From Vairimorpha apis BRL 01 (taxonomy: Eukaryota; Microsporidia; Nosematidae), in the NCBI GenBank assembly GCA_000447185.1, contig KE647210.1:1-17941 (forward strand): a DNA stretch of 17,941 nt, written 5' to 3'. Of this stretch, positions 8,577 through 17,941 are shown in pieces. The notes under the pieces are model-generated. The model saw nothing but the letters and a program-made list of their open reading frames with translations, was not told where the DNA came from and did not search any database. The translations under genes were made by a program, and so were the position numbers. Position 1 is the first letter of the stretch; every line of letters starts with the position of its first letter.

Positions 8577-9360
8577 ATGTTAATCATATGTGTGTCATTA
8601 ACTATATTAATTATGAAATGTAGTAAAGAAGACATCAAAGATAAAGAAAAATTTGATACTTATAGTCTAGAAAAACAAGATATAATAATTAAGAATTTAC
8701 ATTTGATTAACGAAAAAAATTAATAGAAAATAAAATTAAAAATTTAGTACATTTGAGAATAAAAATGTTTTAACATCAGAATTTATCTCAAATAAAAATG
8801 AAAAATCTAAAGATGGAACAAAATTAAATGATAAAAATGATACTCTTGAAAAATGGTGTAAAAATTTGTTTATTGAACTAGCTATAGACTACATTGCATA
8901 CAAAATACACAAAATAGATAACAAAGATATAATTATTAGTGTTTTATCTTTTTTATGGGATAAAATTAGTACAGATAAATTTGAGCTTTCTTTAATACTT
9001 TCATGCATATTTTATAATACATCATATATTCAAAAAATTACATGCACTGATAGAAATTTTTTTGGAAGAGGATTTTTACAACCATGTGCAAATTATTCTA
9101 CTGAAAATGAAAAAATTGTTTATTTAAAAAATGGCTTTCAATTTTATGATTTTTTTGAAATTATTCTCTTAGAGACTTCTATATTCTGGAATTTTTTATT
9201 TAAAGATTGTGCTAAAAATTGGAATTCTCTTAATAATTCATATGAGAAAGAAACTTGGCTGAACAAATTTGAAATAGAATCATTTAATAATTTTAAAATA
9301 AAAAAAGAAGAAAGATTTTGGATTTTTCACAATTTGTATAATTTATTTATTAAATTTTGA
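8577..9360 (+). CDS. Secreted GH19 (chitinase/lysozyme)-like protein, copy 1, two frame breaks
   Basis: ATG 8577 opens a frame with a hydrophobic, signal-peptide-like N-terminus (LIICVSLTILIMKC). It stops at TAA 8721, continues in a second frame from about 8711 to 8770, and then in a third from about 8740 to 9360. The third segment contains no methionine at all, so it cannot be a separate ATG-started gene. Two missing bases, one in the A7 run 8713-8719 and one within 8740-8770 (for example the A5 run 8761-8765), give one protein of 261 residues, close to the 254 of its paralogue at 11567. In that numbering the GH19-like core is at about 125-225, with the helix ending SCIFYNT (Asn148 where GH19 enzymes carry the catalytic Glu), FFGRGFLQPCANYS (162-175) matching the YYGRGPIQL signature, and an aromatic helix (ILLETSIFWNFL) matching the LAFKTAIWFW region. 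Catalysis is therefore doubtful. Only CC (8573-8574) precedes the start. Confidence 0.6.
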
Positions 9361-11560
9361 ATTAAAATAAATATTTTATATAAAATGTAATTATGTAAAA
9401 CAATAAATTTACACATTTAAAAAATTCGGTTCTACTTTAAAATTGTTTAATTTTAATTTTATTTCAAACTTCTTTACATTTATATAAATTTTAATTTTTA
9501 ACAAAAGATAAACATGATATTTCGTCCTTTAATTTTATTTTATAATAGTTAAAAACCTTAATACTTTTAATATTCGTATAAAACATGTAATTTAAGTCAA
9601 ATAATTTTTTTTAAAGATTTTAATTCAATTTACTAATATACTTATAATGCATTTTTTTAGAAATTTGTATTTTTATTATTTTTATAAATTAGTTTATTAT
9701 AAAGTAAAATTCCAATTACTTTTGTAATATGTTAAAGTATTTGACACTAATAATACAAAACTGTTTTTGCCACAAAATATTTGATTATAATTTTCAAAAA
9801 AAATTAAAATTATTTTAATATCAAAAAAATTTACACTTAATTATAACAATAATTATTAGACACACTTAAATAATTAATAAAAAATCCACTGTTTTTGCAA
9901 TTTTTTACAACAATATTTTTTAATTTTAAAATAATATCTATATTAAATTTTATAATTTCTTTAAATATTGAAAGAACTTAGTAAAAATAATAGTTTAAAT
10001 GTACTTATTTTTGACCAATTTTTTATCACAATAAATTTTTATTGAAAATAGCTGAAATATATATATTTTTTATTATTTTGATAATATAAAATTGTTTATT
10101 TATTTATTTTTTTAATTTGTTTATGTGATTATTGACTTTAAAAAAAACAACAATTTGTAATTTGCCTCTTCGGTTTTTGTTATATTAATCAACTTTTTTT
10201 GATTCATTAAAATGCTCTCAATAGTTTTTTTTGAAATTCTATATTTAATCTAATCTTTATTCGGTTATTTATAACGAGCCCATTCCTGTGTTTAAAGTAA
10301 TACTTGCCATAATTTAATATTCCTTGTTAAAATATATGCTACTATTTTGTCTTGAATCTATGTAACAATTCAAATTATTTGTATGTTTATTATATTTCCT
10401 AATTTTACTTGACTATTCTGTCGTCTTGATAAAATATATAAAACTTATTATATCAAAAAAAATTTAAGGTAAAAAATAATTTATCAAAATTAAAAAGCTA
10501 AATATTTATTTTAAATTTAACTTTAGTTCAATTAAAATATAATTATCTAACTTTTCATAAATGTTTTACATTAAAATTCATCTTATAATAAAATTTATAT
10601 TTTATTTACATTAAAATTAGTTGTTATAGACAAAAACATTGTTAAAAAATTAAATTTAAAAATTACTTTATTATCATTTTTGTATATATGTATGTACGTT
10701 CATTAAAAGTATTTTCTAAAAATTGAATCATTTTAAAAAAATTTATATTTGATTGTTTATTTTTTGAAAATAATAAATTTTAAATGTTAAAAATTTGTAA
10801 AATCGATTTAATTATGATACTTTATTTAGTTTTTTAGCTTTAATAAAAAAATCTTTATATCAAATTTTTCAATATAGATAAAGCTAATATTTATTATTAC
10901 TATTTTATAAAGTCAAAACAATAAAAAAAATTAATTTGAGAATAAAAAGCCAAAATAATTATATACTAATATTTAATAAATTAAGATAAATTATAACTTA
11001 TAATGATCGTTTATGTTAAACATTTAATTTATGTTATAAATTATGTATTCAATAAATAATAGTTAATATTATTTTTATAGGCAAGTATTAATTTTTATAT
11101 CTTATAATTTTTTAATAATATAATAAATTTATTAGAAAAAAATATAAAAATAATTTTAGATTTATCAATATTTTCTAAATTACAAAAATTTAATTAATAG
11201 ATATTCCATTATTTTAAAAATTATATAATTATTATTTTAACGATGTTATTTAAAAACATTAAAGCTTTGATATGATAATTCTACAGAAATACTAAATTAA
11301 ATAATGTTGTTTTATTTACATACTTATTAATATGAAATTTTATAAATTTTGAACTGATTTAAGAAATAAAAATTATCATGATATTTACTATTTATTATTT
11401 TATTAAATTTTTTTAAATAATCAAATATATAAAGTAAAATTTGATACTAAATTTAAAAAAATAAATTAATTAAAATCATTTAATTTTAATGCTAAATAAT
11501 ATATAAATAAATTTAATTTTAAATTAATTGTAAAATTTATTAAATGATAAATTATTTTGA
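9361..11560. other. 2.2 kb A/T-rich stretch between the GH19-like copies
   Basis: The stretch is mostly A/T desert. One island at about 10160-10430 has visibly more G and C. On its minus strand short open runs alternate between frames, suggesting decayed coding sequence, but I cannot assign a family. Apart from that I see no gene or RNA, and no long duplicated flank shared by the two GH19-like genes. Confidence 0.5.
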
Positions 11561-11563
11561 CCC
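11561..11563 (+). promoter_or_regulatory. CCC start-proximal motif of GH19-like copy 2
   Basis: CCC lies three bases before the ATG at 11567 in an otherwise A/T leader. It fits the pattern at the other intact genes and supports that start. Confidence 0.55.
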
Positions 11564-11566
11564 ATT

Positions 11567-12331
11567 ATGTATTTTCAAAATATATGTGATTGTATCTTTC
11601 AATTTATTTGTTGTGCAAAAAATCAAAATAATCCAATAATTCGAAAAAAAATTGAAAATGAGCTAGATAAAAAAAAATTAATTTTTTGCGATGAACAAAA
11701 TAAAAATTATGAAATAAATATTGAAAGATATTTTAAAATTTTAAAAGAAGAATCTGATGCTTTGGTTAAAAGTAATATAAACTTTTGTATTAATTTAAGT
11801 ACATCTTCAACATGGAGTAAAGATTCCTATTTTCAATATGTTTTTTTATATTTAACAAATAAATCATACAAATTAGAAAATGTCAATTTTATAAAATCAA
11901 TTATATTAGATATGTGGGAATATGTGAGTCAAGAAAAAAAAGAGCTTGCTTGGCTTTTTTCATGTATTTTATATAATACAAATTTTTTTAAAAAAATTAC
12001 TCTTTCTCAAAATCAGTTTTTTGGACGTGGATTACTGCAACTGAGCTCTAATAGTTCCAATAAATTTATTAAAGTGATTTATATTAATGATATACTACAT
12101 AATTGTAAAGATAGTTTTGAATATAATATTAATGAACTATTTTTTAAAGAAACAGCAATTTTTTGGAAATTTTTAATAAAAAACAAAGATAAAACATGGA
12201 AAACAATGAATAAATCATATATAAATGAAAAATGGGAGTTAAGATGCGAAAAAGAATCATTAAATATATTTATTGAAAATAATGATTATAGATTTGATAT
12301 TTATAATGATTTAATAAAATTGTTTAATTGA
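11567..12331 (+). CDS. GH19 (chitinase/lysozyme)-like protein, copy 2, probable pseudo-enzyme
   Basis: This intact gene encodes 254 residues and is the paralogue of 8577-9360. GH19 enzymes cut chitin or peptidoglycan-type glycans. Residues 1-17 are hydrophobic and Cys-rich and may be a signal peptide; 18-70 are charged and variable; 107-205 hold the GH19-like core. In it KKELAWLFSCILYNT (124-138) matches the LAAFFAQTSHET helix, but the catalytic His-Glu pair is Tyr136-Asn137. FFGRGLLQLSSN (151-162) matches YYGRGPIQLSWN well. LFFKETAIFWKFL (191-203) matches the downstream FKTAIWFW helix. Only about 12 residues separate the first two motifs, so the loop that carries the second catalytic Glu in plant enzymes is absent. 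Known microsporidian GH19 chitinases act on the spore wall; this protein more likely binds sugar or has changed function. The family call rests on motif order and the paralogue comparison. Confidence 0.7.
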   Translation: MYFQNICDCIFQFICCAKNQNNPIIRKKIENELDKKKLIFCDEQNKNYEINIERYFKILKEESDALVKSNINFCINLSTSSTWSKDSYFQYVFLYLTNKSYKLENVNFIKSIILDMWEYVSQEKKELAWLFSCILYNTNFFKKITLSQNQFFGRGLLQLSSNSSNKFIKVIYINDILHNCKDSFEYNINELFFKETAIFWKFLIKNKDKTWKTMNKSYINEKWELRCEKESLNIFIENNDYRFDIYNDLIKLFN

Positions 12332-15300
12332 ATAATGTTGTTTTTTTTTGTTTAATTATAATGAACTACTTCATGTTTAATGTATTTGAAAAATTTAATA
12401 TATTATAAACATAAAAAATTTTTAAATTAAACTCAAACTTTGTAATATCTATATAGGACATACCTATTTTTAAAATAGAATTTAATGAAATCTTGTTGTA
12501 ATTTTTCGTTTTATTCAAATGTTTATTTAGATTGTTTCTCATAATATTTATATTTTATTAAATCATTATTATTTTTTAAATACAATTGAATTTATAATAA
12601 ATTCATTCAAAAAATTAAAATGATAAATTTATAAATATTTTGAAGATTATATATAACATTTACTATGAATCGTTTATTTATTAAATATATATTAGTATTA
12701 AAAACCTAAAATTCTATTGTTTTGAAAAAAAGAAATTTATAAAGCGTTTTTTAATAAACTAATGTACATATATGTTTTTTATTATAAAAACTTTGTTTTT
12801 AATTATATAAAAAATAACTTTTTTAATTAATAAAATAACAAAATAATTATAAAACTGTTTAAAAATTTTACAAATAAAATTCAATATTTATATTTGTTTT
12901 TCAAATTTTAATTTTCTAATTCGTTGTAATTATAACAAAACTTATATATTTATTAAATGATTTTTAAAAACTAAAACAAAAAATAAATCTTTATTAAATA
13001 TATTTTTGTATAGTATAAGCTAAATTCATAAAAAAATTTAAGTAATTAGTTGATTCATTTTTAATTGTGTATTTTAAAATTAAATGATATTACACTTAAT
13101 AAATTGTTTTATAATTATTTAAATAAAAATATTTTAAAAATTTTAGACAAAAATTGGATTTGTAAATTAAGATTACAAAAAGATGATGAATTTTAATCAA
13201 AATATTAATTATTTTTATCTTCTTTTTTTGTTTATTTAATTGATTATGATAATTTTACTAGTGTAAAAAATATTTAATATCATTAAATCTGTTTTTACAT
13301 CAACTTGTTATTAATTTTTTTATTATTTATTATTATCCGTTTATAATCTTGCATAATACAAATAAAGTATTTTATTTATAAATTTTTCAAAAAAATCAAA
13401 TCATATTTTTTATTAAACAATAAATTCTTTGAAAATTATATTATAATCTGTAAAAATATGCAATTAAATCATATTGATCTAAAAATTATTTATTTTTGAT
13501 TTTTAATCGTGATTTTTTTGAAAAATCTTAATTGTAAATAAAACCTTAAATTATACATTGAAATAAAAAAAATATAAAATGAATTTTAAAAATTTATAAA
13601 ATTACTTTATTTTATTATACTATTTTGTTTAAGTTTTTAATAAAAATTTTTGCAATATAGAATTTTTTTTTAAATAATTATAAATTTTTAGTAACAAAAA
13701 TATCTTAGTTAAAAATACATTTAATTAATTTATTATAAAAAAAGAAATTAATTTAAATCATAATAAATACATATTATTAATTATACTTTATTTTTACTAA
13801 TTTTACATGTATGAATCAAAATAAAAAAAAATTAAAATAATAAGTTTTAAAATATATGTAGCATAAGTAATTTTACATTGTTTAAAAATGAAGTATTTTT
13901 TTAAAAAATATTAAATATGTTAAAACTTTATGAATTAAAATATAATTTAAAATATTAAAAAGAAGCCGTTTAAATGAATAAATACTTTTTTATAATATTT
14001 ACATCTCTAAAATACTTTATATAATAAAAAAACACAATGATTTTAATTATTTTCAGAATATTACAAAACTTTTTAAAAAAAATTTTATAAAAATAAAATT
14101 ATAATTGTTTAATAAATTAAAAATTTTCATATAATATAAATTATTAAAAATAATTTTTAATATGATCACTTATATAAAAATATTATTAATTAATAAAAAA
14201 TTTAATGCTACAGATATATAAATAAAATATTTGATGTATGTTTGAAATAGTATTTTAATGAAAGTTTAATAATACAATAAAATAAGAAAATGACAATAAA
14301 AATAAAAAATATTTTTGATGATTTTTTTATTTATATAACATTTTATGCATTTTATAATTTACTTTAGAAAAATAACGAATTTATCTTATATAAACCATTA
14401 TGTAGATATATTTTTTAAATGCAAAAATATAAAATGTAGGTTTTTAAATTTTAAACTCAAATTATTTTTATAAGAAATAAATTTTTATTTATTTAATTAT
14501 ATTTTATTCTTTTACAACAGTACAGATTTAAATTTATATGTTTAAATTTCTATAATTTTATATTCAATTTTTCATAGTTTAAGTCATATAAAAATTTTAA
14601 TATATTATAAAAACTTAGAAATGCTATAAATATATTTCAAAAACTTCTTTTTTAAAAAATAGAAATTAAGTAACATGCATTTAGAATAAAAATTTTAAAT
14701 TTAAAGTATTTTTTTATTTTTAATTATAAAATAAAAAACAAACATTTACATATTTTGATCATATGTTAAAATTATAAAAGATAAATTTTATTCTTATTTT
14801 TGTTTTCAAAATATTATAAAAAAAGATTTTTCTGATTATTAACCTTAAAATCAAAAAATATATAGATCAAAACATATAAATTGATTTATTAAAATTTTAT
14901 AACAAAAAATACCTTTTTTAACACAAATTTTTAATTTAAAATTCAATGTATAATTTAACCATATATATCTATTTAAATCATTTAAATTTTAAAAACATAG
15001 AATTATAATATTAAACCCCAAATTTCATCTTAACATCCTATTTAATAAAATGTAATAAATTATATAATTAAATATAGTTGTTAATTCTATTTTCTATAAT
15101 GATTGATTTTATAATATCAATTTTATTTTTTATTTTTTAAAAATGATTCTAATTTAAATTAATAATATATTTTAAATATTTTTATTTAAATTAATTATTA
15201 AAAACCAAATGATTTTTGGTTGATAAATTTAATACGTTTTTTGATTATATTATGGTAGTTCAATGTTATTATATTTGACTATAAAAAATATATAAATAGT

Positions 15301-15720
15301 CTTTAAATTTTTACATTATAAAATATAGGATGTAATTAAAATTCGTTTTTTAAAGTGAAATTTATATGAAAATATGTTTGGATATAAAATTTATTTTTTA
15401 AAGATTTTAAACAAAGTTTATAAAAAAATAATATCAATATTTAATTTAAAAAAATTTCTAAAAAAATGTCAATTTTTTATTCAATTATATTAAATTTTGT
15501 TTTTTACAAAAATTAAATTAAAAAACAAAATAATTCGATTTTTGATTATTAAAAATCTCAATCAGTTTTACAAACATTAAAATTTTTAAAACAACTAAAA
15601 TCAATAAAAAATTTAATTTAAACAACAAAAAAAATTTGTATACAATTTTAATTTGCAAAATAGAATAAATATTTTAAAAATATGAATTAAATTTTTATTT
15701 TTTTTCTATATAAAATTTTT
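12332..15720. other. 3.4 kb A/T desert
   Basis: The longest gene-free stretch in the window consists almost entirely of A and T, with stops in every frame on both strands. I find no open frame with recognisable homology, no tRNA-like fold and no clear tandem or inverted repeat beyond what this base composition gives by chance. Confidence 0.55.
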
Positions 15721-15724
15721 CCCC
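15721..15724 (+). promoter_or_regulatory. CCCC start-proximal motif of RNR1
   Basis: CCCC occurs eight bases before the ATG at 15733, just after a T-rich tract, and supports that start. Confidence 0.55.
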
Positions 15725-15732
15725 ATAAATTC

Positions 15733-17941
15733 ATGGAACAAAAAAAGATCAAAAAAAAATTTGTGTTTACATTTAATATAATAAAAGAAAGAATTGAACA
15801 ATACATCATTGAACTTAATCTCAATGAAATTGACAAAAATTATTTTTTTGATAAAATTTATAGTGGATGGTGTGATGATATATCACATTTTGCTTTAATT
15901 ACTTATATTAGTGAACTTGCAGCATCTATGATTACCATTCATCCACAATATGCTAAATTAAGTTCTATTATACTCATAAAATATCTCCATGAAATTACTA
16001 TGGATACGTTTTCTGAAAAAATTATTTATATTCACAAGAATAGAAAAATAATTAATGAATCCATTTTTAATTTAATATTTGAAAATAGACAAACTATTGA
16101 TAAAATGATGGATTATACAAAAGATTATGATTTAACATATTTTTCATTAGCTAGTTTAATGAAATCATATTTAATAAAAGTAAACGATGAATATATTGAA
16201 AGGCCTCAGGATGTTTTTATGAGGGTTGCTATTCAATTACATAAAAGTAATTGGCCTTTAGTTAAGGAAACATATGATTTGATGAGCAATCAATATTTTT
16301 CACATGCAACACCTACACTTTACAATTCCTGCTGTGCAAGATCTCAACTTGCTAGTTGTTTTTTACTTTCTCCTAAGGAAGATTCTATTGAAGGATTATA
16401 TGAAACGTTAAGCAAATGTGCATTGATTTCTAAATTTAGTGGGGGGATTGGTATAAATTTACATGATATTAGAGGTAGAGGATCTGCTCTTAAGACTACT
16501 GGTGGTAAAAGTTTAGGTATAATTCCATTTATTCAAGTTATAAATTCAACTATGAAATATATTAATCAAGGAGGTTTTAAAAGATCAAGCTCAATAGCTA
16601 TTTATTTAGAACCATGGCATAAAGATATTTTTGATTTTATTGATTTAAGAAAAAATTCAGGTCAGGAAGATATGCGTGCTAGAGACGTTTTTACTGCTCT
16701 ATGGATAAATGATATTTTCATGGAAAGAGTTGAAAAAAATGAAGATTGGTCACTTTTTTGCCCAGATGAAGCACATGGACTTTCTAATGTATGGGGAGAA
16801 GATTTTAATAAATTATATTTAAAATATGAGAAAACTAAAAATCGAATTGTTGTTAAAGCTAGAAAACTTTGGAAAGCTATTATTGAAGCGCAAATTGAAA
16901 CTGGTACACCATATATGATTTATAAAGATTCTTGTAATAGATTAAGTAATCAACAAAATTTAGGAACAATAAAATCATCTAATTTATGTGGAGAAATTAT
17001 TGAATTTTGCGACAAAGGAGAAATAGCTGTTTGTAATCTTGCATCAATTTGTTTATCCAAATTTATTATAAATACATATGAAGATAAGAAGAATATTTTA
17101 AAATTTGATTTCGATAAATTGAGAAAAATTGTTAAAATATTGACTAAAAATTTAAATAATTGTATAGACAATACTTTTTATCCAGTTCCTGAGTGTAAAA
17201 CTAGTAATCTAAAACACAGACCTATAGGTATAGGAGTGCAGGGATTAGCAGATTTATTTGTCAAACTAAGATTACCATTTGAATCTTCTGAAGCACGAAC
17301 ATTAAATTACAAAATTTTTGAAAATATTTACTTTGCAGCTTTAGATGCATCATCAGAACTTGCTAAAGAATTAGGACCGTATGAATCTTATCAAGGATCT
17401 CCTTTAAGTAAAGGAATTTTTCATTTTGAACTATGTAAACATACACCTGAAAATATGACAGAATGGGAAATTCTTAGAAAAAAGATTTTAAAGTATGGAG
17501 TGAGAAATTCTTTAATGGTTGCTCCAATGCCAACTGCAAGTACATCTCAAATTTTTAATAATAATGAATGTTTTGAACCTTTTACATCTAATATTTACAC
17601 AAGACGAACACATGCTGGTGAATTTCAGATCGTAAATCAATATTTAGTTGAAGATTTATTAAAATTAAATCTTTGGAATCATGAAATGAAAAATTTAATT
17701 ATTCAATACGAAGGTTCAATTCAAAATATTCCAGTTATTCCAGATGATATTAAAAAATTATATAAAACAGCTAGGGAGATGAAAATGAAAAATATTATAT
17801 ATTTAGCAGCAGATAGACAATATTTTACTGATCAATCTCAATCCTTAAATTTATTTGTGCCTCAACCAACTTATTCTCAACTTAGTAGCATGCATTTTTA
17901 TGGATATAAAAGAGGTTTGAAAACAGGTATGTATTATTTAA
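15733..17941 (+). CDS. RNR1: Ribonucleoside-diphosphate reductase large subunit (partial at 3' end)
   Basis: The open frame runs 736 codons and leaves the window without a stop. The class I R1 subunit reduces NDPs to dNDPs together with the R2 radical subunit. Catalytic residues are present: Cys209 and Cys434 (redox pair), Asn417, Cys419 (thiyl radical) and Glu421 in SSNLCGEI, and the radical-transfer pair Tyr734-Tyr735 in GLKTGMYYL. Other landmarks are SHATPTLYNS, SGGIGINLHDIRGRGSA, AIYLEPWHKDIFDF, GTPYMIYKDSCNR, GIGVQGLADLF and APMPTASTSQIFNNNE. By comparison with human RRM1 (792 residues) about 50 residues are missing, including the C-terminal cysteine pair that regenerates the active site. 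The N-terminal ATP-cone is degenerate: the KRDG start is missing, and the residue matching human Asp57 of the activity site is His52. The frame is intact despite A6 and A9 runs near its start. The reductase identity is certain. Confidence 0.97.
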   Translation, partial: MEQKKIKKKFVFTFNIIKERIEQYIIELNLNEIDKNYFFDKIYSGWCDDISHFALITYISELAASMITIHPQYAKLSSIILIKYLHEITMDTFSEKIIYIHKNRKIINESIFNLIFENRQTIDKMMDYTKDYDLTYFSLASLMKSYLIKVNDEYIERPQDVFMRVAIQLHKSNWPLVKETYDLMSNQYFSHATPTLYNSCCARSQLASCFLLSPKEDSIEGLYETLSKCALISKFSGGIGINLHDIRGRGSALKTTGGKSLGIIPFIQVINSTMKYINQGGFKRSSSIAIYLEPWHKDIFDFIDLRKNSGQEDMRARDVFTALWINDIFMERVEKNEDWSLFCPDEAHGLSNVWGEDFNKLYLKYEKTKNRIVVKARKLWKAIIEAQIETGTPYMIYKDSCNRLSNQQNLGTIKSSNLCGEIIEFCDKGEIAVCNLASICLSKFIINTYEDKKNILKFDFDKLRKIVKILTKNLNNCIDNTFYPVPECKTSNLKHRPIGIGVQGLADLFVKLRLPFESSEARTLNYKIFENIYFAALDASSELAKELGPYESYQGSPLSKGIFHFELCKHTPENMTEWEILRKKILKYGVRNSLMVAPMPTASTSQIFNNNECFEPFTSNIYTRRTHAGEFQIVNQYLVEDLLKLNLWNHEMKNLIIQYEGSIQNIPVIPDDIKKLYKTAREMKMKNIIYLAADRQYFTDQSQSLNLFVPQPTYSQLSSMHFYGYKRGLKTGMYYL

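Noticed and set aside
8720..8770. Spliceosomal intron explaining the frame change in GH19 copy 1
   Set aside because: There is no GTAAGT-like donor with branch point and AG acceptor near the break; the middle frame also reads as a plausible linker. The same reasoning excludes introns at the PSF1 and NTO1 breaks.
8866..9360. Independent short gene starting at the TTG codon 8866
   Set aside because: No ATG exists in this frame, the frame is open further upstream, and the paralogue shows that the core needs an N-terminal signal and linker of the size found from 8577.
12332..15720. Centromere, origin or tandem-repeat array in the long A/T desert
   Set aside because: There is no periodic unit or long inverted repeat visible above that expected from near-binary A/T composition.
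16950..17171. Minus-strand open frame inside RNR1
   Set aside because: It is antisense to the catalytic NLCGEI region of a certain gene.

Overview
The window looks like nuclear DNA from a microsporidian fungus. The evidence is strong A+T bias, intron-less and shortened versions of typical eukaryotic proteins, a standard stop set (TAA and TGA both end genes), and a CCC or CCCC block just upstream of the clearest start codons. That block is a known microsporidian start-site signature. Genes fill well under half of the window and are separated by A/T-only deserts of 1 to 3.4 kb. This suggests one of the expanded microsporidian genomes rather than a compact Encephalitozoon-type genome. The species is not identifiable by eye.

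Left part (1-3740): a UBC4-like ubiquitin-conjugating enzyme (258-731), an NTO1/BRPF-type PHD-knuckle-ePHD histone reader (1064-2061, one frame break), the GINS replication subunit PSF1 (3052-3583, one frame break) and a type II tRNA-Leu(CAA) (3650-3732). All are on the + strand.

Middle (3740-9360): a 1.8 kb gene desert, then an ARS2/SERRATE-like RNA-processing protein on the minus strand (5572-6576). Immediately upstream of its start lies a decayed, 5'-truncated non-LTR retrotransposon (about 6634-7300, + strand) of the type with a C-terminal restriction-like endonuclease. After another desert comes the first of two secreted GH19 (chitinase/lysozyme family)-like genes (8577-9360), which has two frame breaks before the GH19 part.

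Right part (9361-17941): an A/T desert with one slightly less biased island near 10.16-10.43 kb, the intact second GH19-like paralogue (11567-12331), a 3.4 kb desert, and the large subunit of class I ribonucleotide reductase (15733 to the window edge, C-terminus cut off).

Two themes stand out. First, three of the seven protein genes are interrupted only by single-base length differences, each placeable in an A or T run, and each becomes a full-length family member once these are allowed for. This could be sequencing error, real decay or slippage. Second, both GH19-like proteins lack the catalytic glutamate and the loop after it, so they look like a small family of secreted pseudo-enzymes. Functionally the window otherwise holds unrelated core genes: ubiquitin transfer, chromatin reading, replication-fork assembly, RNA processing and dNTP synthesis. 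No operon-like organisation is evident.
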